A stretch of 64,000 bases of DNA from Morella rubra (Eukaryota; Streptophyta; Magnoliopsida; Fagales; Myricaceae). Positions 1-11,490 of the stretch are shown in pieces. The DNA lies in NCBI GenBank assembly GCA_003952965.2, contig CM025854.1, positions 15,664,247-15,728,246 on the forward strand, in the 5' to 3' direction. The position numbers and the translations under genes were made by a program. Position 1 is the first letter of the stretch; each line of letters begins with the position of its first letter. The notes under the pieces were generated by a model. It did no database searches. It was not told where the DNA came from and was given only the letters and a program-made list of their open reading frames with translations.

Positions 1-114
1 TTAAATTTCATTTAATGTTATTATTAATGCCTTGCCCCCTCCCCAACCTTATTGAGTCCTTAAGATTCACCTTTTTTCCCTTTCTTGTGCATGTATTGTA
101 CATTTTGTTAGCAG

Positions 115-345
115 ATGAGGATGTTTGAGAACTGTCAGACCATTGATTTGGACTCTTACCTACTCTTGGTACACACTAGGGTTTGGATAGCAAATACCTA
201 TGAAATGGTAACAAAAAACTACCACAACTGGTTCCTTAAGAACCCTCCCCTTTCCACACTGCCAGCACCTTGGATTCCTGATATGCCAATAGTGACAGCG
301 CCAACTAATGATGTCATTGACCTAACGGGCTTACATAAGCGATAG
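115..345 (+). other. short unassigned ORF
   Basis: An open frame of 76 codons that starts directly after an AG dinucleotide preceded by a T-rich tract, so it could be a decayed exon. I recognise no domain or motif in it. It lies upstream of the gypsy LTR/PBS region and may be a fragment of another element. Nothing ties it to a function. Confidence 0.15.
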
Positions 346-868
346 GACATGAGTTTTATTTTGTGAGTTGTATGTAATCAGCAGTTATTATCTAGTTTTA
401 TGTTTTCAATGTTTTGTTTTGTAAATGACCGATAGGTAGGCTAGAGTAAGCCTATGCAATGCTTATACTTCTGTAAAATTTTAGCCAGTTTTGTACTTAT
501 CCTTGTAAAGGATATCTCTACTTTACCATGTTTTAGTATATCTACTTATCAATTATCTTTTGGCTCATTCAACGATTTCTGCTTCTTTCTTGTTTACTAA
601 TTCTTCTATATTTATTATTCAAGTTAATTGGGACTGAAATACTTTATAAGTATTTATTTCTATAGCGTAATTTGTCGAAATTAAATACCCTTAAAAACCA
701 TAAGAAGTCGACTAGCTCGTTCCTTGTAAACTTTTTCTACTACTCCTTTTATAAGCGCATTTTTAGTCTTTTGATCATCAAGGTATGTTCGTGTCGTAAT
801 CTCGCTATTTAGGCATTATATTACTATAAAGAGAGCCTACAGGTTAATACGAGCACAGGGCATGACAG
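346..868 (+). mobile_element. probable 5' LTR remnant of a Ty3/gypsy element
   Basis: No coding sequence is seen here. The last 90 bases, up to a degenerate primer-binding site at 869, resemble in order the antisense sequence at about 55831-55930. Both contain a TCGTGTCxTAATCT-like block, then ATTACTATAAAGAGAGC, then a TAATAxxAGCACA-like block just before the PBS. The left boundary of the LTR could not be fixed. Confidence 0.4.
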
Positions 869-881
869 TTGGTTTTAGAGC
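869..881 (+). other. degenerate tRNA-iMet primer-binding site (gypsy)
   Basis: TTGGTTTTAGAGC differs at two positions from the usual plant initiator-Met PBS TTGGTATCAGAGC. It sits about 90 bases before the gag start at 969, the normal layout. The antisense family member at 55819-55830 keeps the canonical form. Confidence 0.5.
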
Positions 882-968
882 ATAGTTTGGATCGAAATCT
901 AGGTGTTTGTCAGATGATTAGATTATCTCTTGCTCTATTAATAGTAGTGTTGTGTCACTCAGGATCTT

Positions 969-1814
969 CATGGTAGCCAATGATAGAAATGGAAGCCTGA
1001 ATCGGGAACAATACCAACCCAACCCAAGCTTTAAAGCCGAGGAGGTGCTTCAGAATCTGGTTGAGTTTTATGGCTCAGCAGATGAACCAAGTTAACAATA
1101 GGGGTGACGGGAGAATGGAAAGATGCTCTATTGATCAATTCAACAGAAAACATCCGAACTGTTTCCATGGGAAGCGCAATGCCGTGGCATCCGAGAATTG
1201 GATATTGGATATTGGGGAACTATTTAGGGTTTTTGGGTGCACCGATGAGCAGAAAGTAATGTATGCGGCATATAAGTTGTCGGGAGAAGCCAAAAGGTGG
1301 TGGATCTTTAGAAGCACACTTTTAGAGCAAGAGTTGCAAAGGGCGCCCATTACTTGGGGTAGGTTCAAGATGGAATTCTTAAGCTAATACTTTCCACGTT
1401 CTATTCGAGATGTGAAGGCTAGGGAATTCGTGAACCTGGTACAAAGGTCCATGTCAGTGGAAGAGTATACAGCCAAGTTCATGGAATTGTTGCGATTCGC
1501 ACCTTACCTGATACCTAATGAGGAGAAGAAGGCAAGAAAGTTTGAGGAAGGGTTGCACCCTCGGATCTTTGATCGCATCTGCAGCCACAACTTTGGGAAT
1601 TGGGCTAAGTTGGTGGAGTGCGCAGCAATTGTGGAACGAAGTGTCTTGAGGAATGCCTCCTTCTATAAGCAATAGAAGAAATGCCCTTTTCAACAGGGTG
1701 GTGGCTCACAGAATCAACCACAAGTAAAGAGTTTCCAAGGCAACAGTGGGTAGTGGAATGGACAAGGAAGCAGTATGGCACCTAGGGGAAACCAAGGCCA
1801 ACCTTGCCCCCGTT
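969..1814 (+). pseudogene. gypsy gag, N-terminal part
   Basis: The Retrotrans_gag-type capsid region is recognisable across 1061-1675 (residues such as AITWGRF-like, FPRSIRDVKAREF, SVEEYTAKFMELLRFAPYL, FEEGLHPRI). An early frame break lies near 1063, a stop at 1387 and another at 1675. The frame then runs through a Q/N/G-rich linker towards a CCHC region, where it is interrupted at 1814 by a solo LTR. It would encode the capsid/nucleocapsid polyprotein but is no longer functional. Confidence 0.8.
1810..1814. repeat. target site duplication, left (CCGTT)
   Basis: CCGTT directly before the LTR terminal TG. The right partner at 3092-3096 is CTGTT, 4 of 5 matching. Confidence 0.7.
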
Positions 1815-3091
1815 TGTTGGAAATATGCCCTCAAAAGTTATTATAATAATTATGAGATAATTATTTCTTTTATCATCACATGTATTTATTACTTATTGGG
1901 TATAATGTTGTATGTATATTGTTGAGTGAAATTGTAGAAAAGTCATATGATTAATGAATTATGACTTTTCAACTTATTGTATGTACAAATATACACTTAC
2001 ACATTGTGATTTATACTTATGTACTCTTGGATGTGATATAATAAAAAGTCTCACAATGAATTATGACTTTTCGGTTCCTTGTTGGTTCTTGATGTACAAA
2101 TAGGTTGCCTTTATTAAATTGATGGACTCCGTCATTGACCTGACTTAAGTAGACGAGTGGGTACACTGTAAGGTATATACATTGAACGGGATCAAATATC
2201 AATACCTTCTAGAAGTGATCACTGATGTTGAGAAGGTATTCAACACAATTAATTTATTGTATCTTAAACCTCAGAGGTTTATACAGGTCTGTTTGTTGTA
2301 TACTTATGCCTTGACCGAGTCATTTGGTGATGATCTTTCTAGGTCAAATATTCTAGACAACATTAAGTCTTGTACATGATAAATGAGCTTGTGTAAATGC
2401 TAAAAAAAAAAATCCATCAGTCTCTTTGTCAGACAGTATATTCAGTATATCTGTAAAGATTTTGACTCAAAAAGAAATCACTGGCCAGTGGACTTTTACG
2501 AAAATATTTTTTCGAAATTAATATATATTATATATTTATTTGTGCAATTGTTTTAGAAACATTTAAAAGTCCAATGAGTTACAGATTGTAAATTAAGAAT
2601 TATATAAACTAGGGACTTAATCGATGATATTATTCTGGTCCTATTAGTTTATGTGGAATATAGTATGGTGGAAGGATAAATAAACAAATAATTATTAGCA
2701 AAAATGGATTTCATGGAAACAGTCTCACTATCTCGAGGGTCAATTGTGATATGTTAATGGACATGATCACAATTTGTAGAAACTCATAATTCGAAATACA
2801 GAATATAAGAGAGTTAAATGAAAAAAAGTTTTTCATAATAATCCTACAGCTAAGATTTGAGATCCCTAAAGATCTCAAGTATAAGTACAAGAGAACCCCT
2901 GAGTAAATCATTATAAATAACTCAAAACTTCATTTGAGATGAGATGAGCTCATTTTCGCGAGAACCACTCTCTCTCTAAAAACTCTTTCTAGAGTTCTCT
3001 CTCTTAAGAACTGTGTGCATGGATCTGAATGAGACAGAACACTTGGGCTGATTGATTTCAACGATCCAGAATTTCGCTACGAAATCTTACA
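1815..3091 (+). mobile_element. Copia solo LTR (Angela/BARE-like)
   Basis: It starts TGTTGGAAATATGCCCTC, the characteristic start of Angela/BARE-type Copia LTRs, and ends ...CTACGAAATCTTACA. It is 1277 bp with TG...CA ends and a near-perfect 5-bp target duplication. No PBS, PPT or coding sequence lies inside, so it is a solo LTR left by LTR-LTR recombination. When it is left out, the flanking gypsy zinc-knuckle reading frame continues without a break, which confirms both boundaries. Confidence 0.85.
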
Positions 3092-3096
3092 CTGTT
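3092..3096. repeat. target site duplication, right (CTGTT)
   Basis: Directly follows the LTR terminal CA. It differs by one base from CCGTT at 1810-1814, as expected for an old insertion. Confidence 0.7.
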
Positions 3097-3280
3097 GTTG
3101 CAAATTTCACCCCAGTAAAGAGTGTCGGGTGGCAGGAATCACTTGTTTAGTTGTGGCTAGCTTGGGCACTATGCACGTGATTGTCTAGCTAGGAAGAATG
3201 GACCTCCCTAGCCTCAACCCCAAATTCAACCAAGAAATTGTGGTGGAACCGAAAATCGTGGGAAGCAACAGCAGAACACG
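3097..3280 (+). pseudogene. gypsy gag zinc knuckle and gag-pro linker
   Basis: Continues the gag frame after the solo LTR. A frame shift and a stop at the glutamine position precede LGHYARDC, the second half of a CCHC nucleic-acid-binding knuckle, at about 3160-3190. A polar linker leads to the protease frame at 3281. Confidence 0.7.
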
Positions 3281-3658
3281 GTGTCGTCCAGAGTCTTTGC
3301 CTTGACTACTGAGGAAGAAGAAGCAACAGAGGATATGGTGTCAACTACTTTTCCTTCACCTCATAGGTCAATGACTATCTTGTTTGACTCTGGGACTACA
3401 CATTCAATCATGTCTTATCAATGTGGACTGTTGTTTGAGGTTAAGGAAGAACCCTTGGATTTTGTTTTGATGGTAGCGACATCGGTAGGGTTGTCTATGC
3501 TCTGTGATCAAATTGTGAAGAATTTTCCTTTCTCTATTGGTGACTCAACATTGCCAGCCAACCTAGTACTTATGGATACGGTGGACTTTGACATCATATT
3601 TGGCATGGATTGGTTACCAACCTATCATGCTTCAATGGACTATTTAATAAGAAAATAA
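3281..3658 (+). pseudogene. gypsy aspartic protease
   Basis: The retropepsin active-site block LFDSGTTHSIMS (family consensus D-S/T-G-A) is at about residues 34-45. The second conserved block IIFGMDWLPTYHAS is near residue 105. The frame ends in a stop at 3658 and the linker to reverse transcriptase is in another frame from 3610, so a shift separates them. Confidence 0.8.
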
Positions 3659-4499
3659 TATTTTGTATACTAGGTCGAGAAGAATTTAGATATAAGAGTT
3701 CTAGAGGGAGACCTCTGTCTCGCTTGATCTCAGCTATTCAAGCGCGGAAGTATTTGGTTGGTAGAGCTCAGGGGTACTTAGTTTCCTTGATTGGAACAGA
3801 AGGTGGAGCCAAGAAATTGGAGACGAAACCAGCGATGATAGAATTTTCGGATGTTTTTCCAGAAGAACTGTCTGGTCTAACCCCTGAGTGGGAAATAGAG
3901 TTTGAGATCAAGGTACTACCGGAGACAACCCCAATATCAAAGGCAACATACTGGATGTCTCCAGCAGAATTGAAAGAGCTAAAGGAACAACTACAAGATT
4001 TGTTGGAGCGAGACTATATTAGACCAAATGTGTCACCCTAGGGAGCCCTGGTGTTGTTTGTTAAGAAGAAAGATGAGATCCTAGGATGTGTATTGATTAT
4101 CGGGAGTTGAATCAGGTGACAATGAAGAATAAGTACCCATTACGGCGAATAGATGATTTATTTAATCAATTAAAGGGAGTAGGAGTATTCTCAAAGATAG
4201 ATTTAAGGTTTGGGTACCATCAATTGAGGATTAAGGCCAAAGATATTCCTAAGCTAGCTTTCCGAACTAGATACGGCCATTTCGAGTTCCTGGTGGTGCC
4301 ATTCGGATTGACAAATGCACCTGCAGCTTTTATGGATCTTATTAACAGGGTATTTCGAGAGTTCTTAGATCGATTTGTAGTAGTATTTATTAATGATATC
4401 CTGATCTATTCCAAGAATCGATTGGAGCATGAAGAGCATTTAAGGATAGTGCTATGTAGATTACAGGAAGAAAAGCTCTATGCTAAATTCTCTGTGTGA
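3610..4499 (+). pseudogene. gypsy reverse transcriptase
   Basis: Fingers and palm motifs are clear: FPEELSGLTP, SKATYWMSPAELKELKEQL, then after a stop (4039) and a frame shift [57 protein letters not shown]. The catalytic box reads FINDIL (4386-4403) where the family has F-x-D-D-x-L, so the first catalytic aspartate is asparagine (codon 4392-4394). The domain is therefore dead even apart from the frame breaks. Confidence 0.85.
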
Positions 4500-5128
4500 A
4501 TTATGGATGGAGCAAGTGTCATTTCTGGGCATATCGTGTCTAGTAAAGGAATCTTAGTGGATTCTAGCAAGATAAAGGCTACAATCAATTGGCCAAGGCC
4601 TAATAATGTACATAAGATTCAGAGTTTTTTGGGCTTGGTAGGGTATTACAAGGCTTGGTAGGGTATTACAAGTGATTCATTGAGGGTTTTTCGAGGTTAA
4701 CTGCCCCTATGACGACACTGACAAGGAAAGATGTGAAGTATCAAAGGTCTGAGGAATGTGAGAAGTGTTTTCGGGAAATAAAGAAGAGACTGGTGTCAGC
4801 ACCAGTGTTAGCTTTGCCCTCTGAGTTCGGAACATTTTGTAATTCATAGTGATGTGTCCCAGAAAGGTCTGGGTTGCATGGTAATGCAAGGAAATAAAGT
4901 AATTGCCTATGCGTCTCGGTAGTTGAAGCCTCATGAGATCAATTATACTGCCCATGATTTGGAGTTGGCAGTGGTAGTTTTTGGTTTGAAGATCCGAAGA
5001 CATTATCTTTGTTAGTGTTCTAGGATTTTTTCAATCTTTATGGGGCAAAGTGTGACATTTATAGAAATCATAAAAGTATGATATATTTCTTCACCCAAAA
5101 GGATTTGAATATGAGGGAAATGAGGTAG
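4500..5128 (+). pseudogene. gypsy RNase H region
   Basis: Short blocks in shifting frames match the gypsy connection and RNase H order: a GFSRLTAPMTTLTRK-like region at about 4684-4730, VIHSDVSQKGLGCM-like at about 4840-4880, and [14 protein letters not shown] at about 4952-4993. Several stops interrupt it. Confidence 0.65.
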
Positions 5129-5430
5129 TTGGAGTTAATAAAGGACTATGACTGTTCAATCAACTACCACCCGAGAAAGGCTAATGTGGTGGTTGAAGCC
5201 TTGAATAGAAAGGTTGTGGGAGAAGGATCAATCAATCTAATTTGGAGAAAGGAATTGATGAAGGACATAGAGAGGAATGATATAGAATTTTTGTTAAAGG
5301 AAGAAACAGCTAAGATGACGACATTGGTAATTCAGCCAACCCTAATTGATCAAATTAGGGGAAGTCAAGAGCAAGACCCGTTCGTTAAAGGAATAGTGGC
5401 AGAATTGGAGAAAGACCCTCAGATTGACAT
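5129..5430 (+). pseudogene. gypsy RNase H end and integrase N-terminus, truncated
   Basis: The frame opens with the RNase H/integrase linker (ELIKDYDCSINYHPRKANVVVEALNRK). It runs to FVKGIVAELEKDPQID, which in complete elements precedes the integrase zinc finger. Neither the zinc finger nor the DDE core follows. Copia sequence begins within the same open frame. Confidence 0.75.
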
Positions 5431-6098
5431 TACACTTGTGTATCGAAGTATGATTAGAAGTCTTTTATATCTAACTGCTAGTAGACCAAATATGTCATTC
5501 AGTGTAGGTATCTATCCAGGTTCCAATCAGATCCAAAGATATCTCATTTGAAAGCTATTAAGAAAATCATATGATGTGTAAATGGAACTGTCGATTATCG
5601 GATTCTAAATTCGAATAATTCTAACACTCATCTTGTAGGCTTTTCGGATGGAGATTGGGCAAACAATTCTGATGATCATAAGAGCACCTCTGGAGGATGT
5701 TTTTCATGGGATCCAATCTTGTTGCTTAGCTCAGTAAGAAACAAAGTTATATTTCTCTCTCGATAGTTGAAGTCGAATACATAGCCATGGGAAGTTGCTG
5801 TACACAACTTCTATCGATGAAGCAGATGTTATCTAACTATGGTCTAACTCAGGATATTATAACTGTGTACTGTGATAACACGAGTGCAATAAACATCTAA
5901 AAAAATTTCTATTCAACACTCTCGCACTAAACATATTGACATTAGACACCATTGTATTTGAGATTTAGTTGAAAATAAAGTGATCAACATTGAACCGTTT
6001 CACCTGAAAATCAACTGGCAGACTTGTTTACCAAGCCTTTAGATATATCTCGATTTGAATCTCTAAAACAATATGTTGGTGTGTGCTTGATGTTGTAA
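5431..6098 (+). pseudogene. Copia reverse transcriptase end and RNase H fragment
   Basis: Starts at YRSMIRSLLYLTASRPNMSFSVG, a hallmark of the end of Copia reverse transcriptase. RNase H blocks follow in broken frames: GFSDGDWANNSDD at about 5640, a SIVEVEYIAMGSCC-like block at about 5760 and YCDNTSAI at about 5871. The C-terminal FTKPLDISRFESLKQYVGVC is at about 6030. It is closely similar in layout to the complete Copia element at 17040-17690 but belongs to another family. Confidence 0.8.
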
Positions 6099-7189
6099 TT
6101 TTAATCTTGACTAAATCTATTGAGAGCATTTTATTTTTATCATAAAGTTTCCCAAGTAATTGTGTACTTGAGATATATTCTTTAGATAATATCATCAATT
6201 CTATTCATAGATCTTAAATCTGTTAGATTTTGTGTGATAAATTTGAATGAAGTTTATTTGGAGTTTATATGTAGTCTAATGGGACTACAATAGCCGAGGT
6301 GAAGAGGATAGGAGCGCATTAGTGTGAAAGGAGCCTTATACTTAAGTTTTTTTTTTTAACCTAACACTCACTTTCACCTTTTACTTTAACCTAACTTTTC
6401 TTTCTCTTCACCCGGTACTCTCTAGCACCGCACTGTGTCATCTTTCACTTATATTTGTCTTTTTGGGTGATTCATCCACTGCAATCCATCGAAACCAACA
6501 AGAAAAGGTTAGTTAATCTACTCTTGTCCTTGTTTATTACTTTAATTGATTGGTAGGTGTGTTTGTGGTCCTGTGACAATGATGTGGGTGTCTCAAAATT
6601 GGTTCTTTTCATTTTAGTTTGTTTTGACATGAAATTCTTTATGGGTTTTTATACCCACTTGATTTTCATCTCATATACATCATTTCCACATCATATTATG
6701 TTTGGTTCATAAAGATTTTTTCAAGTTCTTCATTTCTAGGGTTTGCAAAATTTTCCCCCTTTTGAAAAATTTGGAGATTTTTGTAAAATCTTGTACAACT
6801 ATGGAGTATGCTAGCTAAAATGAGCTAGATTATATGTTAATCTCATGATTGTAACTTCATTTGAGAATTTTGGGTTTTCAAAGCTTTCGTGAAAGCACTC
6901 ACCCATGTGCTTTCGAGTTGGATATGAATGCTTATTTTTTAAATCTTTTGTCATTTACCCTCTTCGTTTAAGTTTTTTTTTATCACACGTGGATTCTAGT
7001 TGCATATTTAATCTGTTTTGAACATTTCCATGGGAGATCTACTGCGGATTTGTGTTGTGCCTCTAAACTAGACATTAAGTTATTTTGTCTGTTTGTGCTT
7101 GACTATTCAACTTCATTAATGGCAGAATGGTAATTCTTATTAATAAATATTTGTTTTGGAATGTTTTGATTTGGTTGTCTTAATTTTAG
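6099..7189 (+). other. non-coding spacer between Copia pol and envelope-like ORF
   Basis: No coding sequence is seen. It contains a T9 tract near 6349 and pyrimidine-rich stretches at about 6360-6480. It ends in TTTTAG directly before the ATG at 7190, which could act as a 3' splice site for a subgenomic transcript (inference). Confidence 0.4.
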
Positions 7190-8290
7190 ATGGTACGAGT
7201 TAGACATACTGCTAGTAAGAAAATGGAAGAAACCAGCAGTAGTCCAAGATTTTGATGATGCCTATTTTTATCGTCCTCAAGCTAAAGAACCCTACAACTC
7301 TAAGTTTAGCTCTAAAGAGGTTGAGCTAGAAAGAGAAATCTTACTTGAAGAGTTGTCTCAAATGACTCTCTCTAGCCAGCTTTTTTCTAGAGGATGGGGA
7401 CCACTTCTTACCAAAGTTACTCCTCCCACAAAGATATTGATAAATGAATTCTATTCCAATATTCAAAATATTACTGGTTTCACCTCTTTCTCTGTTTATA
7501 TTAGAGGTAATATCATTCATATAACTCCTCAGTCTCTTGCTAAATCTTTGGGTATTCCTTTTGTTGAGCGCCTTATTTTCCCCTGCTCTGCTAACAACTG
7601 TCCTCCAATGACTACTATTGCCAGCTTTAGGGCAAAAAGGACAATTCGTAAAATTACATCTAAAGAATTTCCTTCAACTTTCTTTGCTCCCAAGTATTTA
7701 ATGGCTAGTAGATTTATTTCTACTAATATATTTCCCAACAAACATCTATCTGCTATCTCATTTGAAAGAATGAGATTTATATGCTTTTCTCTCTAGGGAT
7801 TCTATAGACTTGGCCACCAATATCTGCAAACACATGCTCAAGATCTATAAATCCAACTCTACTACACTCAAACTTCCCTATGGCTGCCTTATCATGAGGT
7901 TGGTAAAGGCACATGCCATTTCCATTCCTACTTCTGAGCCTCAATTAGAATTGAAACAACCCATTGTCTCTGTCAATATTTACGAAAGTCAATCGCACAA
8001 AGGGAAATCCAAGTTGCCCAAATCTGATTGAGATTATGAAGCTTGTCCTTGAAAGAATAAATTTCTTAGTATTAATCAAAGCTGATTTGGACATTATTCG
8101 GATTGATATTGGGAAGATGATGACTAACTTGGCTAAAATTTATAAATTCCTCAAGATCCCATCTCAAGACGAAGAAGAGGGCACTAATGAAGATGAAGAG
8201 AAAGAGAATAAGGAAGAAGAAGAGGCAGAAAATGAGGAAGATAAAGAAGATGTAGAAGATGAAGAAAAGAAGGAGATTCTGATGATTTAG
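7190..8290 (+). pseudogene. envelope-like / plant transposon protein-domain ORF of a Copia remnant
   Basis: It opens MVRVRHTASKKMEE and has a frame shift near 7245. It then keeps a long frame with EILLEELSQMTLSSQLFSRGWGPLL, INEFYSNIQN and VYIRGNIIHITPQSLAKSLGIPF. This resembles the 'putative plant transposon protein' type of domain found in ORFs downstream of pol in Sirevirus-like Copia elements. A stop lies at 7796. A further frame at 7964-8290 ends in an extremely acidic D/E-rich tail. Function in retrotransposons is unproven; the name 'envelope-like' is positional. Confidence 0.6.
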
Positions 8291-10219
8291 AAAGTGGTTC
8301 GGTTTCATATCACTGATGTTTTGGCCTCCTCCATGACAAAAAGGGGTGATGTTTTGTCTAAAGTTGCTGATATTCTGATTCATATTTTGCTTATGTTTTT
8401 TAAATTCTGTTGTGGAACAATTGACTGGTTGTGTTTTGTTTTAAATACTATTGAAAACTTATTAATTACTGTTGGATTATATTTTAGTTTCATCACTTAG
8501 ACTATGCTATTTAAGATTTATAATCTTTCTAATGTGGTGATTGGTTGAGACTTTTTTTATTGCAGCTGTTGGATAGGGAGAGATATTGAAAGTAGCTGCT
8601 TGTCTTAGGAGGAGACTAGTCTCAACCAAGTTAAGAAGTTACTTGCTTTAATATCTTATGTTCTGATTTTGAACTAACATCTATTCTAATATTTTTTTCT
8701 AGATGTGTTATGTTAAGATTGATGGGTGCAGGTAACTGAATCTCAGGTATTTCTGCTTTAGCCTGTGTTAGTTTTGATAGAGCATAGTCTCTATGTATGA
8801 ATCATGTGTTAGTGAGCAACAAGACTCATAACTTTGGTTTATATGCTTAGGTTGGTTTTGTCACATAGAATGCCAAAGGGAAAGATTGTAAATGTAAATT
8901 TGGCATACTCGTGTCGTGTTTGTTTAATCATACCTGAGATTGAAAGAGATGCAGACACGTGGACAATTTAAAGTGTTGTAAAATGGATGTCCAAAAATTG
9001 AGAAGGTCTGGAAGTGTTATGTAGTTCCCTTGGAGTCTAATTGTAGTTCACTGTGTAATTGAAATAACAGAAAGTGCAGTTATGTTGAAATCAGAATTAT
9101 GTTATGTGCTTTGAAGCTTGGGCCAGCGAGATTCTACGAGCCACCTCACATATGAAAGCCTTCTAGAAACGTCCAAAAATAGAGAGAGCACGAGATATTG
9201 AAACAGATCTAAAGAGCTATGTTCCAAGAAGACCCATTCAATGCTCTATTTCCTTTGTTTTTTTTAAGAAACTTTAGAGTGTGATGTCATTGCTGATTTC
9301 ATTCATCTTTGAAAGCTCTCATTGATCACCAACCTTCAAGTGCGAGAGTGTGTGAAGAATGCAGAAGTTCTGGATATTGACGGCGGGACGTTCCAGCTAT
9401 GGTCATTAATTGCACAAGGTTTGTGTGTAAATATCAATCCCTGTAAGAATCCAATTTTCAAATGAATATGGAGTTCTATGTCCCTGCATGTTGCAGAGCC
9501 AAATTGAGGTAATTTGGGTAAGTTGCATTATGATTAGATTAGCTAGGTTAGCGTAATCTTTCGATGACTGTGTAATAGAGTTTGAAAATTAATGGATTTA
9601 TCAACTTGTCAAGGGCCCGAATAGTTTTGCTCCTTAAAGATGTTCTTTAAGGAGTTTTCTCTTCATCACCAAATCTGGTGTCAAGTGTGTGATTGATCTT
9701 AGTACATTTTCTTTGATTTCATTGTCATCATCTAATCTTTCTTGTCTTTTGAATTAAGTGTTTGAATCTTGAAGATCTCAAGATCTTGTGAAAAGAAAGA
9801 TTAAGATCCAAAGGTTAGTAATTGGTTGATTAGATTTCTTAAATCTAATAAGGTTGCTGTGTTGATTGAGTGGTATGTGATCTATTTCGTTGTTCAATTG
9901 TGTTTAACGTTAATTGAAGTTTTATCGGAGTTCAATATAGTTCACTGGAATACTACTCTGTTTTGAGGAGTTTTTACAGAGCATTATAATAGATTTTGAT
10001 TTGTTGATTTCGTGTCTAATTAGATCTCTGAGAACATACATATATTCATTTGAGAAATTGAGGTTTATGATTAGGATTGTTAACATCTAGATCAAATTAC
10101 TGTGATGTGAATATTGCTATGTATTTCACATTGTCTTTAAAAGGGATGCTGTATAATTTTTAAAGAAACCTATTCACCTAGGTATATTGTTTATTGTTTG
10201 GGTTTAAACAGTTTGTTAA
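8291..10219 (+). other. non-coding, probable LTR and leader sequence of Copia elements
   Basis: There is no credible gene. A PPT-like AAAAAGGGGTGATG occurs at 8340-8353, comparable in position to the PPT before the LTR of the complete element downstream. The right end runs into a PBS-like site at 10220. One or more LTRs are probably contained, but I could not define their ends. Confidence 0.35.
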
Positions 10220-10232
10220 TTAGTATCAAAGC
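10220..10232 (+). other. degenerate PBS of a Copia fragment
   Basis: TTAGTATCAAAGC resembles TTGGTATCAGAGC with two differences. It lies 34 bases before a gag start and after a TTCACCTAGGTATA-like LTR end that is shared with the element at 11395. Confidence 0.5.
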
Positions 10233-10265
10233 GAAATTTCATTCCTTGACCCAATTTTGTTCTAA

Positions 10266-10894
10266 ATGGATAGAAGTCAATCTTTCAATGTTTCACCTTT
10301 TTTTCCGATGATTCAAACTATGCCTATTGGAAAGTCAAAATGCGTGCTTTTTTGAAATCCATCGATGAAATGATTTGGACTACTGTAGATTTAGGTTTGT
10401 CTAGACCTGAAGGTCTGTCCAAGTCAAAGAACTTACCAAATGGACTACTGACAAAAGGGAATTGGCCAACTGGAATAGCAAAGGTATTAACGTCATTTTC
10501 ATACAGGTTTCATATCAAACTGTGAAATTGCAAAGGATGCGTGGGATATTCTTCCTCTTGCTCATGAAGGTAGCAAGGTTGTAAGAGACTCAAAGTTTCA
10601 GTTAAATGTGTCAAAATTTGAATTAGGGATGATGAAAGCTTTGACGAATTATATGGGAGACTTACAACAATTGTTAATGCTAGTTTCAGTTTGGGAGAAA
10701 AAATTCCAGAGTTTAAAGTGGTTCGAAAGGTGCTGAAATCCCTTAAAAAACGTTTCAAATCTAAAATAATAGCCATTAAGGAAAGTAAGAACTTAGATGA
10801 TATCAAAGTTGATGAATTAGTTGGATTTCTTGAAACCTATGAGCTGGAGTTCCAGAAGCTGAAGGGGCCAATGAGTTCATTTGTATCTACTTAG
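10266..10894 (+). pseudogene. Copia gag (UBN2-type) fragment
   Basis: The N-terminal block SNYAYWKVKMRAFLKSID and the later block EKIPEFKVVRKVLKSLKKRFKSKIIAIKESKNLDDIKVDELVGFLETYE are typical of Copia gag capsids. At least three frame changes separate them, and the sequence stops before any zinc knuckle. Confidence 0.75.
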
Positions 10895-11444
10895 GAGCTG
10901 ATCAGAGTTTTGGTCGTATAACTAAGTGTAGGGAACCGACTCAAGAAGTTTCTTGAGTGGCTTTATCAAAATTGGAAGATCTGGATATATAGGTGATGGG
11001 TTTGCTTAGGATCACCAATTTGTAAAGCTTGAGTTCATAGTGGATTAGTAGTATGCCCCTTCACACCTGAAGTGTTTTTGTTTCTTGGAGGAAGCCCCTT
11101 AAGAAATTTTTTGCTTCGTAACCAAAAATCGTTGTGTTGATTTTCTTGATTAGTTGTTTGTTTTCTTTAAGCTATCTTTGTGATTTAATTAGTCTCTTTA
11201 ATTGTCTTTATTGATTAATTAAGTGTTTTAAACCCGAATTGAGCAATCTTGACTTAAAGATTCTATTGTCCTGTCAAAAACGTTTTAAAGTCAAATTATA
11301 GTTTGTCTTGACTCAGATGACTGGAAATCTTAGATTTGACAATTTATTAATTTTTATTTGATTTGGAGGGGAAAAAATTGTATAATTTTTAAATTACTAT
11401 TCACCCCCTCTAGGTATAGTATCGGGTCTAAACTTGATTTTCAA
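10895..11444 (+). other. non-coding, probable LTR of a second Copia element
   Basis: No gene. It is T-rich and ends in ATTCACCCCCTCTAGGTATA shortly before a perfect PBS at 11445, as a Copia 5' LTR does. The LTR start was not found. Confidence 0.4.
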
Positions 11445-11457
11445 TTGGTATCAGAGC
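11445..11457 (+). other. tRNA-iMet PBS of a second Copia element
   Basis: A perfect TTGGTATCAGAGC follows a CTCTAGGTATAGTATCGGGTC-type LTR end. Confidence 0.75.
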
Positions 11458-11490
11458 CTTATAGCACTCCTTGACCCTTGTGTTGTTGTC

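Larger units (their letters stand above)
869..5430 (+). mobile_element. decayed Ty3/gypsy retrotransposon, 3' truncated
   Basis: The order is PBS, gag, zinc knuckle, protease, reverse transcriptase, RNase H and the start of integrase, which is gypsy order. The element is broken by stops and frameshifts, by a solo LTR inserted at 1815-3091, and by an abrupt change to Copia pol sequence at about 5430. No integrase core and no 3' LTR follow. A 20-bp tandem duplication (GGCTTGGTAGGGTATTACAA) lies at about 4632-4671. Confidence 0.8.

Noticed and set aside
2182..2911. Short ORFs inside the solo LTR
   Set aside because: LTRs of this type are non-coding. The frames are short and lack motifs.
8072..8383. 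Hydrophobic minus-strand ORF resembling a membrane protein
   Set aside because: It is the antisense of the D/E-rich acidic tail at 7964-8290. Antisense of GAA/GAT codons gives F/I/L-rich sequence.
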